DNA of 64,000 bases, taken from assembly GCA_039619475.1 (NCBI GenBank), contig CM077115.1, forward strand, positions 595,101,643 through 595,165,642. The letters run 5' to 3'. The notes under the pieces are model-generated. The model saw only the letters and a program-made list of their open reading frames with translations, did no database searches and had not been told where the DNA came from. The first letter of the stretch is position 1. Each line of letters opens with the position of its first letter. The position numbers and the translations under genes were made by a program. Below are positions 33,341 to 45,379 of the stretch, one piece after another. This DNA comes from Icerya purchasi. Lineage: Eukaryota; Arthropoda; Insecta; Hemiptera; Monophlebidae.

Positions 33341-34839
33341 GTAAAGTTAATATGTCAAGCCGTTTCTTAAATATTGAATTTTATTTTATATTTTCGTTAT
33401 TTCCAAACCTGAAAAGGTAAACAAAACAAATGCTCATAAATTTCCTTAGATAGCTTAAATTTTCTTCTTAGCAAATGCAGGCGCAAATCTAGTTAGCGGA
33501 TAAGTAAACAAAATTTTCAAATCTTTCGAAGTATGCGCTACACTTTAAATTTCCGTATACGTATGACGGTGTTATTTAATGGGCATTCCTGACATGACCA
33601 AGTAAGCTTTATCACATGCAAATTGCACACATTACAAATATTCAAATTGCCTTTTCATCGATTTTATGCAATGAAAAGGTCGATAAAAAATTCGCGCTAC
33701 GTAACGAATCATTGATCGTTGCGATATTAAGATACTTCAAAAGTAAATAAAATTTCATCATTATTATAGCCATTAAATTCACTGCTACCAGGGATTGCCG
33801 AACGTTACATATTTTCAGAGAGAGCATTTATGATTTATATGGCAATATTTCACATTTAAACGTTTAACTGTCATAATTAATATTCACAAATTATTACTCC
33901 GTCATTAACCTAGACAGGAATAAATTAAAAAATAGCAGTTTTGTACCGGTTTCATAGAATTGATGTTTTGAAAACATTCATTTTTCTGTTTAAAGTAAAA
34001 ATAAAATTATTTAACACCTATAGAGTTGGTTAATAATGCATTTACTAAAAAAGTAACTTACGAATAAGCAAATTGTAATCATTGTTATGTGAAGCGATAC
34101 AATCCGCGTTTAATTACAATTGAGGAAGAATGATAAATATAAATCAAAAAAATAGTAAATTAAATAATCGGAATATTTGCGAAAGAGAAAGTCAATTTCT
34201 CATTACAAAGAAAAATGAATTTATATAAGTATACGGCGATCCTTTAGTGAAGGTAAAGCGAATTAATTACTGATTTCCCGGGTGTTTTTGATTCAATACT
34301 TTTTACGTCTTAAATGTGATATTAATAAAGAAGAGAACTGAAAATTCGCTAGCGCTAAATTTGATTTATTTCGAAAAGTGACGAGGCCGAAATTTAGCGC
34401 GGGCAAAACATGTCGCAACCGGAACTAATAGGGCCGAAGTGATTCGATTCGAAACGTTGAAGTCGAAATGAGACGTTAAGAATTATTCTACGATAACTGA
34501 AGCTTGTTGATAGAGGATTTACAAACATCAGACCAAACAAGAGCTGCATGTAACATGGCTGGACAAGCAACAGCATCGTATATCAGTGGTTAACCATTTA
34601 CTAAAATATTACACGTTTTACTAACAAATGATTAATTAACCTACCTAAAATGAGTCCATTGAATGTATAGTTAAAATGTTTATTGAACATTAGCCCTCGA
34701 TCAAGTATGACTCCGGCATATTAATTAATTTTTTGAAATGAAAAGTAAAACGATCAGTTCAGTTTTGTTGTGATTGATTTTAATATTCCATTTTATAATG
34801 TATTTTTTAATTTTAAAAAAAACTTATGTTTTACTTTGT

Positions 34840-35075
34840 GTTGATTTTTTTTTTTTTTTGCAGTTTTGCAATTTTGCAACCAGCTTTTGTCTATCTAGCA
34901 ATTCTATTAACACAGTATGAATGATTTGTGGAGCTCCTTATCCAGCGACAAGGATACCGACTAATTGCATTTTAATATTTTTTAATTATCCCTATTCATT
35001 TATAATAAATCTGTCGGCTTTGTTCGTTTTAATCGTCCGGTTTTTGCCGAATTGTCCGGTAAACTAATGGCTAAG
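34840..35075. repeat. Diverged repeat, relative at 45115-45335
   Basis: A T-run, then GCAACCAGCTTTTGTCTATC, GATTTGTGGAGCTCCTTA, CCAGCGACAAGGAT and AATAAATCTGTCGGCTTTGT, are repeated in the same order near 45120-45310. The strong conservation of the last phrase suggests a common element end. The type is unknown. Confidence 0.6.
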
Positions 35076-36638
35076 ATATTTTTATGATGATCTAGTTTAT
35101 CGCCCCGAGCTATTTCTTGTATTTGTTCTTTGACAGATTTATGTTGAAATGTGCTCGTTCTATAGGCTGAACAGTATAAAATAAAAAAGTGCGTTAATCT
35201 GAATCTTCGAGTTCAGGAAAACAAGCGGAGTCTTCGAAAATACTTGCTTGTGCTACTGCAGCTTGTGTAATTTTATTAGTAGAAATATCGTTATTAATTT
35301 TTTAACCGAAAACCTAATTAAATAATTATTTATTAATTTGATAAAGTAACGAGAAAAGTGAATTTTTATTAGTTCATATAGTAAGGTGTGATGAAAATGC
35401 GTGGTACCAAAGCAGGAATGAATTCAGAAATCTGTTTCGGGGGAGAGAGCAATTTATGCTCTTGGGAGGGGCAGAGATTTTTTTAGATTTTTACTGAGAA
35501 AAATGTTTTGGGATATTCCTGAATACATCCACCTATATAACAAAATGATGTTTATTATATAATTTAAAATAATGAGACAAAGCAAGTGTGAACTTCTCAG
35601 TTGATTTTAAAATGATTAATTCTAATTGCAGCATTAGAGAACGTATTGCAAAATCATTCTAACGGGTTCATTACCTATTTATATTAAACTAATACGTCGT
35701 GGTATTTCAGCTATTTTAAATGGGGACTTTTCTTGGAAATAAGAAAAAAGTAAAAAGCAACAGACACCGAAATGAATCAGCGGACCGGTTTTGCGAGCCA
35801 AAGTCAATTGAGCCAACTAAAATGAAATGTTCACATCGGCAATCGAGGGTCTCCCGTTTGACGAACGCAATGATTGACATTTCGTTTCGGCAATGATTTT
35901 CGACGTTTTATAAGTTAGTCTTACTTATAAAGAGTAAATATGTGCACATGAGCCTTTTTTAATGGGGTCTTTCGTTATAGTTAATGTTTCGCAAGCATTT
36001 TGATCGCGACAAATTTTAGGAAATAAATATACTTATATACGCACTAATATTTCCGTCCCTCCGCTTTCCTCGAAAATGATTTTAATTAAGGCTCTGCGGA
36101 CAGCGGAACAACATAATTAATAAAATACAACAAAAAATATTTCAGTGAAGTAACACAAAGGAACCCTGAAGAATTGTTTGTAACAAAAAGTTTAACTGAT
36201 CAGGGAATCGTGAAGGTGGCAGAAAAGAAACAGAAGGAATAATTAAAGTGGGACTAAATAAAAAAAAAAAATGATATAATAGAAAAGAAATAATCATAAA
36301 TTGGAAATTAACAAAAAACTTAATTAATAATGAAACGAGCAAAATTAACGGTACTATGTTCTAATATACTACTTATGAAATATTGGAAATAAAATAAAGA
36401 AGAAAAAATAAATAAAATGAATAACAAAAACAAAAATTATTTTGGTTGCTTCTAAGTTCATTTTTTAAACTCAGAATAAAATCTGCTCGCACTACATGTC
36501 TAATAGTTAACTGTTACGTTATTTCTGTTATCACGATTTTTTTTATTTGTAATTACACTATGTACTTAATTTGTATTCCTTCTGCTGCTTAAAATAATAT
36601 TCAAATCCATTTAACTTAGTTAATTAATCTAATATAAT

Positions 36639-37067
36639 TGTTAATAAATATTAAGTATAAAGTATATGTTTATTACTTTTGTTATTATTCGTTCGTTAGA
36701 CTTTTCATTTGATTTAGCCAGATGTTTCGTTATGTAAATAAAAAAAAAAAAAATAAATTGCCGGCTGGCGCTGGTTGGCGTGTTGTTCGTCTTCGGTAGT
36801 CGCCTCTCGTTCGTCTAGTTTTATTATGTCACTTCGTCATAAGCTTTTGGCGTCTCGGCCTTTCGTATGTCGTTATTTCGTTGTAATTATTTCGTTATAA
36901 TTATTTCGTTTTACCCTTTTTAAAGTTATTTTAGAAACAGTCGACTTTTAAGACTTCTATTCGTTCAATCGTATTCAATTAAAATACAATTTACTACGAG
37001 TAATTGACCGGTTTGAAAAATCATTCAAAAAATATAATTCCGGAATATTAACGAAAATATCGTAACA
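36639..37067 (+). repeat. BEL/Pao 5' LTR
   Basis: This ~429-bp repeat opens TGTTAATAAATATTAAG and ends AAAATATCGTAACA. Its middle (GCCTCTCGTTCGTCTAGTTT and TTGGCGTCTCGGCCTTTCGT) is shared with 42396-42820. The LTR contains AATAAA stretches. It should carry the promoter. Confidence 0.92.
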
Positions 37068-37070
37068 TTT

Positions 37071-37090
37071 TGGTGCTTCCCGAGCCGGAT
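37071..37090 (+). promoter_or_regulatory. Primer-binding site candidate
   Basis: TGGTGCTTCCCGAGCCGGAT starts three bases after the 5' LTR. A TGG start is expected for a site that pairs with the CCA end of a tRNA. The matching tRNA was not identified by eye. Confidence 0.6.
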
Positions 37091-37235
37091 ACCGTCGAAC
37101 ATAGACTTTTCATTAAAATTAAGTAAGTTCGTTCCAATTTATATACAATTAAAAAATTCGTTAAAACTAAAGTCGTTTCGTATTCGTTGTCGATTACGGT
37201 CATTAAGATTTTTCGCATATTATCGTTCGATTGAA

Positions 37236-38192
37236 ATGGATAAGTTAGAAAAAAACCGTCGATATATTAAAAGGCAACTAGCATCCATTCGAGCTCGTAT
37301 TTTAGATTTATTAAAAGAAACTTCAAATAGCACGATCGTAGTAAAAGCTGAGAACGTATTCGAATCTTTTAAAACTTATCATGCGCAATTTGAAGAGATT
37401 CCCGAACAAATTCTCGAATTTGGTGTCGAATCATATCCAAAAAATGAAGAACAGCTTGAGAACGCTCTTTTTAAAGAATGTGAAGAATTAGTATCTACAC
37501 TGAATTCGATTAAAACCGCGATCGCAGTCGCTAAAGATAAGTTCTCAACGCAAAACGATAAAGATTCGATATTAAATTCCACATTGATTGTTCATAGTAA
37601 TGTTTCGGCTCAGCCGAGGCTTCCTAAAATTGATATACCCGAATTTAACGGCAACCTTCGCGATTTTTTAAATTGGAAAAATTTATTTTCTAATCTTGTC
37701 GTTGATAATCCTGACATACCTAATGTCAAAAAATTATATTTTTTAAAACAAGCTCTAAAAGATAAAGCAGCTCCAATAGTTCGAGATTTCGAAATTAACG
37801 ATCATTCTTTCGTCGAAGCTTGGTCGACCGTTTTAAATCGTTACCAAAATAAACGAGCGATAATCGAATTTCACGATATTTTTCATTTGCGCCGCGTCAA
37901 AAACGACTCCGACATTCAGAAATTATTAGACTGTATAAATGTAACACTTCGAGGCTTGAAAGCTGCGAATGAAGGTCGCGACAATTGACAATCTTGGATT
38001 TCGTTTTTGATATCGATGAAATTGGACGACGAAACACGTCGCGACTGGGTAAAGTCTTTAACGGATAATACTAAGTATCCTACGTATGAGGAAATCAAAA
38101 AGTTCCTTGAAACTCGAATTCAAGTGATTGAAAGTCAGCACTTTCGTTGCAATGAAGTCCCTAAAAAAAACCGAGAAAACGAAGTCGTTTAG
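37236..38192 (+). pseudogene. BEL/Pao gag (capsid), one in-frame stop
   Basis: The ATG at 37236 follows the primer site. A coiled-coil-like N-terminus leads into LPKIDIPEFNGNLRDFLNWK and KKLYFLKQALKDKAAPIV (near residues 128-187), the DUF1759-type gag core of BEL/Pao. An in-frame TGA at 37986 is followed by the same frame again (LDDETRRDWVKSL, FLETRIQVIES) to 38192. Function in the family: forming the intracellular particle. Confidence 0.88.
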
Positions 38193-38194
38193 TA

Positions 38195-39170
38195 GTTATT
38201 CAAAAAATAAATCGACGTTCGTAGCGTCTTCCACAGCCACGTGCGTAATTTGTAAAAACTTACATCCACTTTGGAGATGTCCAGAATTTATTAAATGAAC
38301 TCCGAGTGAACGTTACGACATCGTAAAAACTAATCGTCTATGCATTTTACGTTTTGCGAAAGATCATCGCGTTTCCGAGTGCAGAAATCGAAAATGCACA
38401 AATTGTAATTAAAATCATAATACAATGTTACACCGCAACAATTTTAAATCGCATCTCAAAAACAATTCGGCGGAATGTTTTAAAATCGAAAATTCTTCAA
38501 CAGTCGAGAGTAATCCAAATTCACAGAAATCAGTTGAGTTAGTCAGTTCCTCTAATAAAACTTGCCAACAAGTTTCAACAAATAATCCGGTAATATTACC
38601 AACGGCAGTTTTAAAAGTCGAAATAATCGCTACGTAATTAGCAAGAGCATTTCTTGACTCTGCTCCATAAATTACGCTAGTTACCGAAAATTTCGTTCGA
38701 AAAAACAATTTACCGTGTTTTCACAACTCCAGTGAAACGTCTATACTATAGTAGGTATAACTCTTCAGACATTATCGATTGCAACAAATCGAGTTTCTTT
38801 AATATTCGCTCTCGGTTTTCGAAATTTGAAATTCGCGTAAAACCAGATATCGTTCCATTTATATCGTATAAATCACCCGCAAACGTTATTCGTGAAACGG
38901 CTGATAAATTTAAAGACCTACGTATGGCGGACGAATCGCTCAGCCATAATGAGCAGAATAATTTGAAAAATGTATTCTTAATTAGAGAAAATCATTCGAC
39001 GATCTTTTTATTCGCAATACTCATTTTGGATGAATAATTTCCGGTTGTGAAAAATTTAAATCGAGCTTTCCGTTATTTTGTCACATATCTACAAAATTAA
39101 TCGATTTACAAATTACTAAGTTTTGGGAAATCGAAGAAGTTAATCCACAAAAGGAAATAAACCCCGAACA
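38195..39170 (+). pseudogene. Gag zinc knuckles and protease, degenerate
   Basis: CVICKNLHPLWRCPEFIK, then CILRFAKDHRVSECRNRKC, form two C-x-x-C/H-type zinc knuckles (about 38240-38410). A protease-like ILPTAVLKVEII, AFLDSAP-like motif follows near 38595-38670. Several stops and shifts separate these parts. The active-site Asp appears within LDSA. Nothing here could be translated as one piece. Confidence 0.65.
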
Positions 39171-39174
39171 CGAT

Positions 39175-40596
39175 ATGTGTATAGAACATTTTAAAAGAAC
39201 GTTTTCGCGATCAACCGATGGTCGTTTTATCGTTCGGTTAGCTCTAAAAAAGGATCGTAAAAAATTATCTAATTCTCGTAATCACGCTATTCGTTCGTTA
39301 ATCCGTACTGAAAAATCGTTGAAACTAGAAATTAAAATTGAGTATATAACATTTATGCGAGAATACGTAGAATTAGGTCATATGGAACCTGTTAAACCTA
39401 TACTCGATAATTGTAAAGTGACATATTATATTCCACATCGTGAGGTCCTCCGTCCATCTGGTATGACCACAAAACTTCGTGTTGTGTTTAATGCGTCCAG
39501 AAAATCAGACTCAGGACTTTCATTAAACGACTTGCTTGCTACAGGTCCGAAAATTCAATCCGATTTATTCGATCTACTTATTAAATTTCGTTTTCATAAA
39601 TTCGCCTTAGTAGTCGATATAGAGAAAATGTATCGTCAGATTCTCATACATCCAGAAGATCGCGACCTGCAAAGAATCGTTTGGCGAGAATCGACTAAAG
39701 AACCCATACAAGAGTTTCGATTAACTACAGTGACATACGGAACCGCGTCTGCCTCGTTCTTAGCGCAACAGTGTTTGAGCATATTAAGCGAGGATATCCA
39801 AGAATCAGATCCTGAAGTTTCACGAGCCTTAAGAGAAGATTTTTATATGGACGATCTTCTAACGGGAGGAGATAATTTGGATTCAGTAATGCATCTACAA
39901 AAATCTATACATGCTACTCTGAAGAGTGCTCATTTTTTTCTTCGTAAATACATGAGCAATTCTGCAATATTTTTAAATTCGTTGAAACCTTCACACATTG
40001 AAATCACACAGAACTTCGAATTTTCTGAAAGCAGCATACATGTTTTAGGATTGACTTGCAAGCCTCTGGATGGCGTGTTTCAGATAAGGATAAACTTAAA
40101 CACATTACCTGAGCTTATTACCAAAATAATTTTATTAAGTGAAATAAGTCACATTTTTAATCCGTTACGTTTGGCGTCACTAGTTACCGTTAGTTCGAAA
40201 ATTTTTCTTCAAGATTTGTGGAGACTCGGACTAAATTGGGGCGAATCAATTCCAGAACAGTTTGGTCAAAAGTTTCGTCGGTATTATAATGAATTAGCTC
40301 ATTTGAAAGATTTTAAAATTGCACGCACCTTTTCATCTCTTAGTAAATGTGATCGTTTAATTGGGTTCTGTGATGCCAGCGAAAAGGCATACTGTGCTGT
40401 AATTTTCCTCGTTAAATTTGGCGATTCACACGAATCATCTTCCAGGCTAATTTGCGCTAAAACTCGTGTTGCTCCGATTAAGCAAATAACTGTACCTCGT
40501 CTCGAACTGCAAAGCGCATTATTATTATCAAAATTAATAGTTCTACTTTCGCGTAGTTTAAAAGTTAATTCTAGTAATATTTTTTTTATTCTTTGA
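39175..40596 (+). pseudogene. BEL/Pao reverse transcriptase and RNase H
   Basis: A 473-residue open stretch. MTTKLRVVFNASRKSDSGLS and FALVVDIEKMYRQILIHPED are reverse transcriptase blocks. FYMDDLLTGG (about 39841-39870) is the Y-M-D-D catalytic box. GFCDASEKAYCAVIF (about 40365) and PRLELQSALLLSKL (about 40495) are the start of the Pao-type RNase H. The frame ends by a stop at 40596 and resumes in another frame at 40610, so the polyprotein is broken within RNase H. Confidence 0.92.
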
Positions 40597-40609
40597 TTTT
40601 ACTGTCGTA

Positions 40610-42401
40610 TTGAAGTGGTTAAACCACCCGCTCGAAAGATGGAGCCAATTCGTAGCAAATCGTGTTTCCAGCATTTCGAAATTAGTTTCAGTAGACCGTT
40701 GGTTTTGTGTGAATACACTCGAAAACCCTGCTGATTTAGGTACAAGAGGAATTTCTCCGTCTAAATTTTTAAATAACGTCTTGTGGCTACAAGGACCTAG
40801 TTTTATTAAAGATCATAGTGATTTTGATTCACTTAAATTAAATACTAAAACAGAAGTCGATCGATTATATCGAATTAACCAAGTGTGCACTAATACAGTT
40901 AACGTTAATAAGCCAACTTTATGTTTCGAAAATTTTTCTTCGTACTCGAAAGTTTTGAACGTTATCGGTTATTTATTAAAATTTTATTCGAATTGCAAAG
41001 TAGCGCCTGACCAACGAATTAAGTCAAGTGTATTGTCAGTTGCTGAAAGAAAGCAGGCGTTCGTCTCGCTCGTTCGTAATTCTCAATTAGTATCCTTCGC
41101 AACGCAAATTCATTCATTAAAAGTATTTGGCAATCTAGTCAAAAACAGCTCGTTGAAACGGTTATGTCCCTTTTTGGACGAAAATAATATTCTACGTGTA
41201 GGCGGTCGGTTAATGCGTTCCGATCTTTCCGTCAACGTAAAACATCCGATTATCATTTCGTCAAAAAGTCACATTTTTAAATTATACATTCGATTTATAC
41301 ATGAAACTTATTTTCATGCTACTCGTACATTCCTCGTTAATTTCATAAAGTCGCGTTTCTGCGTAACTGATGGATTAAATAAAACTGTAAAGAAAATCCT
41401 ATTGCAGTGTGTGATATGCACCTGCTTTAAAGGAGTCACTATGGAGCAGATAATGGGTCAGCTGCCAAAGGAGCGCATTTCGTATTCGAGGCCGTTCGAT
41501 TTCGTAGGCATCGATTTTTGTGGTCCGTTCGCAACCAAGTGTATCGCTCATCGTTCTTATAAATTTGGAAAATGCTACGCCGCTTTTTTCATTTGCTTAG
41601 TAACACGAGGAGCCGTTCATGTCGAAATCGTTTCGGATTTATCGAGTGCAAAATTTCTCGATAGTTTCAGTCGTTTTATTGCACGAAGAGGCACGCCTAC
41701 TCGCGTGCATTCTGACAACGCTACAAATTTTGTCGGCGCGAAAAATCAATTGCGTCTGAATACTGAAGACTCGCTGAATTTTTCCAGTTTCCGTACTACC
41801 TCGTAGCCCACATTACGGAGGCATTTGGGAAGCTGCTATCCGTATAGGAAAGTATCATCTGAATCGAGCAACTAAAAATTCAACTATGTCCTATGAAGAT
41901 TATTCTACGATCTTTGCCACAATAGAATCGATTTTGAATAGTCGCCCTATTTCATACAAAGTTCATACGGATGACGGTCCAATGATTTTAACTCCTTCGC
42001 ATTTTTTGATCGGTAAACCTTTAATTTCCGAAACTATGGATTCTGATCCAATTGTTCCACCTGAATCAATAGATTTAATGGAATTATGGAAATCCCATAG
42101 GGCTGTGTTAAACTCATTCTGGCTCAATTGGAGAAAGGATTATTTAAATGACTTACAAGTTCGTAACAAATGGTTTACTCGGAAAAATAATCTACAAGTC
42201 GGAGATGTAGTATTAATTAAAGATGATCAATTACGTCCCAGTGACTGGAACATGGGCACAGTAGTCACGACTTACCCCGATCCAAATGGTGACGTTCGTG
42301 TTGTGGATGTGAAATCTCAAACCGGAATCAAGCGTGGTCCATCTCCAAATTGGTTTGTTTGTTTAATGATCAACCCAAGCTCATCGGGGGGAGTACGTTA
42401 A
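40610..42401 (+). pseudogene. BEL/Pao RNase H end and integrase, frameshifted
   Basis: The first part has NPADLGTRGISPSKFL, the end of RNase H. HETYFHA and CVICTCFKG form the H-H-C-C zinc site. Then FVGIDFCGPF (first Asp, about 41515) and RVHSDNATNFVGA (second Asp, about 41712) follow. A frameshift near 41800 precedes PHYGGIWEAAIR with the catalytic Glu (about 41831), and the second open part (41886-42401) holds the C-terminal LMELWKSHRAVLN and GDVVLIKDDQLRPSDW region. All three D,D,E residues are present, but in different frames. Confidence 0.9.
42384..42395 (+). promoter_or_regulatory. Polypurine tract
   Basis: CGGGGGGAGTA lies directly before the 3' LTR, the expected place of the plus-strand primer of an LTR element. 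Confidence 0.6.
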
Positions 42402-42820
42402 TAAATGTTAAGTATATATTTATTAATTTTGTTATTATTCGTTCGTTAGACTTTTTATTTTATTTAGCCAAATGTTTCGTTGTGTAAATAAAAAAAATAA
42501 ATAAATAAATTGCTGGCTAGCGCTCGTTGGCGTGTTGTTCGTATTCGGTAGCCGCCTCTCGTTCGTCTAGTTTTATTATGTCACTTCGTCATAAGCTTTT
42601 GGCGTCTCGGCCTTTCGTATGTCGTTATTTCGTTGTAATTATTTCGTTATAATTATTTCGTTTTACCCTTTTTAAAGTTATTTTAGAAACAGTCGACTTT
42701 TAAGACTCCTATTCGTTCAATCGTATACAATTAAAAAACAATTTACTAATTGACCAGTTTAAAGAATCATTCAAAAAATATAATTTGGTCCTCCGGAATA
42801 TTAAAGAAAATAACGTAACA
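42396..42820 (+). repeat. BEL/Pao 3' LTR
   Basis: This ~425-bp partner of 36639-37067 has the same GCCTCTCGTTCGTCTAGTTT core and ends GTAACA, with ATAAT following. The final codon of the integrase frame runs into its first bases. Confidence 0.92.
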
Positions 42821-42825
42821 ATAAT

Positions 42826-43955
42826 AATACCGATAACACACTAGCACCGTAAAAAGTGAACGGTGAAGGTATCAACTTATATGTACAACTAAATGGAATT
42901 CAATCTGAATATCGCGAGAGATTCATTCCGCGTGATTTAAAAAAAAGGTTCAGTCAAGCATGAGGTTTCATGCGCTGAGGATTCCGTATGAAAGTTAACA
43001 ATGACTAATTATTTAGTATGTATGAAAATATGTTTGAATAAACTTCCATTTTTATTTTATTATTTTAATGAACTTCAAAGATCTTTTCTAATAATAATTT
43101 AAAACAGTAAAACAAAATACTAATTTGAATCGAAGGCTTACACTAATTTGAAACGCAATGTAATAGTTGTGTAGAAAAATTAATTAAATCCTTTTTGTTA
43201 TTTAATTTTCATTTAATTTTTTAAAATTATTCGTTTAGATTTAATAATACTAATATTAAGGTTTTATGATTATTTTTTACAGGGTTTAAAACTTTTAACT
43301 ATAATACTCATGGCTCTAGAAGAAAGACACGTTATTTTTTGCGCTCTTTTGATCTTTTCGACAACTTAACATAACTTTTGTACGTAATTTTTTGATTTTA
43401 TGAAAGGACTCCTGCATTTTAGTTTATATTTTAAATTTCGGCTTTATAGGTTTATCGAGTGATAAGATAATTTTTTAAGTGATTTTTGAGGTCGTTTTGT
43501 GTACCATATTATATATTCTTGACGGTTTTTTGGATTTTTGCTACCCAGGGTAATCGTCCCCTTTAAGTTATAGATCGTTTTAAAGAGAATTTTTATTGTT
43601 TACCGCGTTCGTGCATGTTAATTTTTCGCTATTGTTCTCGAGTATATTTCGGGTCTCCTAATAGTATTCGTGCACCGGTAATTATTGTTTTCGCGTCGTG
43701 TCTTATCGCTCGACCGAACAGAAACATACAATCGACCGCTGATAACGCAGGTGAGATTTTTGCCAAACCGCTTATATTTATTGTATTTATTTATTTTAAA
43801 ATTACGAGTGAGATTATGAATGTGAGAAATCCACCTAATAGTTTTACACAAAATCAAAATCAACAAACCCAGCCGGAAGGATACTGTACAAATCGATACA
43901 GAACAACGCACTTGCCGTTTTATCTCCAATGACTCCTAGATATTGGCCGCGGCAT
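42826..43955. other. Spacer with repeat block 43350-43600
   Basis: AT-rich and mostly featureless. 43350-43600 is a relative of 33010-33340. Overlapping frames of similar length on both strands at 43615-43932 include MNVRNPPNSFTQNQNQQTQP, which is Gln/Asn-rich and unassigned. Confidence 0.4.
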
Positions 43956-43959
43956 CTCA

Positions 43960-44275
43960 ATAGGCTTCCGTATCGAACGACACATTGCATGCAGACTTGA
44001 ATGTTCCATACGTGAAAGATATTTATGCGGAACAGTACAAAAGGTTCTCTGAGAAACTTTAGTTTAGCTCGAGTCCATTTATATACCGAATGTTCACTGT
44101 TGATCTTCCAGCCAGATCCAGCAAGCGACTGAAACGTAGGAAATGGTGCAGTGATGCACTTCCGATGACTTAAGTGCTATTGTACTGCTCTAGGAGACAC
44201 TACGCATAATCGTCATGTACTGTGAAAATAAATAAATTAATAAAATATAAAAAAAAAAAAAGATAAATAAACCAC
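43960..44275 (+). mobile_element. Jockey-type LINE C-terminus with A-rich tail
   Basis: Frames give LNRLPYRTTH, then DLNVPYVKDIYAEQYKRF and PARSSKRLKRRKWCSDA, the last part of Jockey-clade polyproteins (L-G-I-P-x-V... and R-R-L-K-R). It ends with AATAAATAAATTAATAAA and an A-run near 44250. It is 5'-truncated and frameshifted. Confidence 0.65.
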
Positions 44276-44539
44276 TTTCTTCTTAAGACTTGAATCGGGC
44301 AGTTCTTTGGAACTGTCAGGTTAATATTTGTTTCTTTTTCCTTTTCTATTCATTTAACTTTTCCCCAATCTTCTCTCCCCTTTCCTTCTATACTTATGTC
44401 ACCGTTGTTTATGGCAGGCTGCTGTCGGTACAATGAAAAAAAAAAAATGTATGTTCCAAATTTGACGTTTATAAGTTAAGCCGTTCGTGAATGATTGATT
44501 TTTACTTAGTATTTTTGTTATTTGTGTAACATCTTATTA

Positions 44540-45010
44540 GGATTCCGTACATTATATGTATACGGAATCCTAAAAATTATATACCTAACTCGCATCACTG
44601 TATCTGGTATTCCTATCCCCGTTGTCAATTCCATATGCTATCTTGGCCTTTTTTTAAATAGCCGCCTCACATTCCATGAGCACATTAATTTTCTCTATTG
44701 CTCTATCGCCTTTTCCTGATTGTTCTCTCCACGATTGTGATCCTCCTCGTACGTGAGATGCTAATCATATTTTCTTTGAGTGTCTTGCTCTTCGTAACGA
44801 ACGCTCCCTTTTATACAGTCAGCTCCTGCCATTAGGTCTCCCTACTCCTTATAACTCTTCCTTTATCCTCTCTTTTCCTTCATCTTCTGTGGTGTCCGCA
44901 CTGCTGTCCTTTGTTGCGTCCATTTCGGACCACCTAGTCATTTAATTTCTTAGCTTAGTTTTCTTGTTGTTGGGTCAATGCCGCTGGCGCGCCCAAAAAA
45001 AAGAAAAAAC
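44540..45010 (+). pseudogene. LINE fragment: RT thumb joined to C-terminus
   Basis: ITVSGIPIPVVNSICYLGLF, then LNSRLTFHEHINF (about 44598-44680), is the region after the reverse transcriptase palm. It is joined to DANHIFFECLALRNERSLLY and SFPSSSVVSALLSF, ending SISDHLVI-stop (44943). The end is nearly the same as those at 19606 and 21957. GCGCGCCC and an A-run follow at about 44985-45005, the 3' tail. The RNase H is missing. Confidence 0.7.
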
Positions 45011-45114
45011 AAGCGATAATAATTTTGTTCCAAGTCGGATAAGTGAATATCGATGTGTGTTACCTTGTTCATAGGTATCTAATAATTTTAATAAAGTATT
45101 CAGAAAGTAAAATG

Positions 45115-45335
45115 TTTTTTTTTTTTTATTTCCAGTAGTTTTGCAACTAGCTCTGTGGTATCCAGCAATTTTTTTTTTAACGCGGTACGACTGATTTGTG
45201 GAGCTCTTTACCCAGCGACAAGGATTTTCGCTACCCATATTTCAAGACTTTTTAATTATTACTGTATATTTATAATAAATCTGTCGGCTTTGTTCGTTTT
45301 AATCGTTTGATTTCTGCCGAATTTCTAGTAATACA
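45115..45335. repeat. Diverged repeat, relative of 34840-35075
   Basis: It has the same order of phrases: a T-run, TTTTGCAACTAGCTCTGTGG, GATTTGTGGAGCTCTTTACC, CAGCGACAAGG and AATAAATCTGTCGGCTTTGT. The LINE remnant that begins near 45380 follows. Confidence 0.6.
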
Positions 45336-45379
45336 TTTCAATACACCAACGAAATACATACGCAGCATAGGCTAATAAT

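Larger units (their letters stand above)
32536..36638. other. Long gene-poor AT-rich interval
   Basis: No intact gene is recognised. Two diverged repeat blocks (about 33010-33340 and 34840-35075) have relatives at 43350-43600 and 45115-45335. A frame at 32720-32820 could be later ATPase debris (a GRPRKRYNYHI-like string), but this is weak. 35080-36638 shows nothing beyond A/T-runs. Confidence 0.4.
36639..42820 (+). mobile_element. BEL/Pao LTR retrotransposon, complete but broken
   Basis: Two direct LTRs (36639-37067 and 42396-42820) begin TG and CG respectively and both end CA. They are flanked by a perfect 5-bp duplication ATAAT (36634-36638 and 42821-42825), the size usual for BEL/Pao. Between them lie gag, protease remnants, reverse transcriptase/RNase H and integrase in the BEL/Pao order. 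In-frame stops and frameshifts break the single polyprotein in several places. The LTRs differ at scattered positions, so the insertion is not brand new. Confidence 0.93.

Noticed and set aside
37379..38098. Minus-strand frames opposite the BEL/Pao gag
   Set aside because: They are shadows of the plus-strand gag gene, which has clear family motifs and LTR context.
43615..43932. Two overlapping ~105-aa frames on opposite strands as genes
   Set aside because: Equal-length frames on both strands indicate low stop density, not coding. Only the Gln/Asn-rich end on the plus strand looks protein-like, and no family fits.
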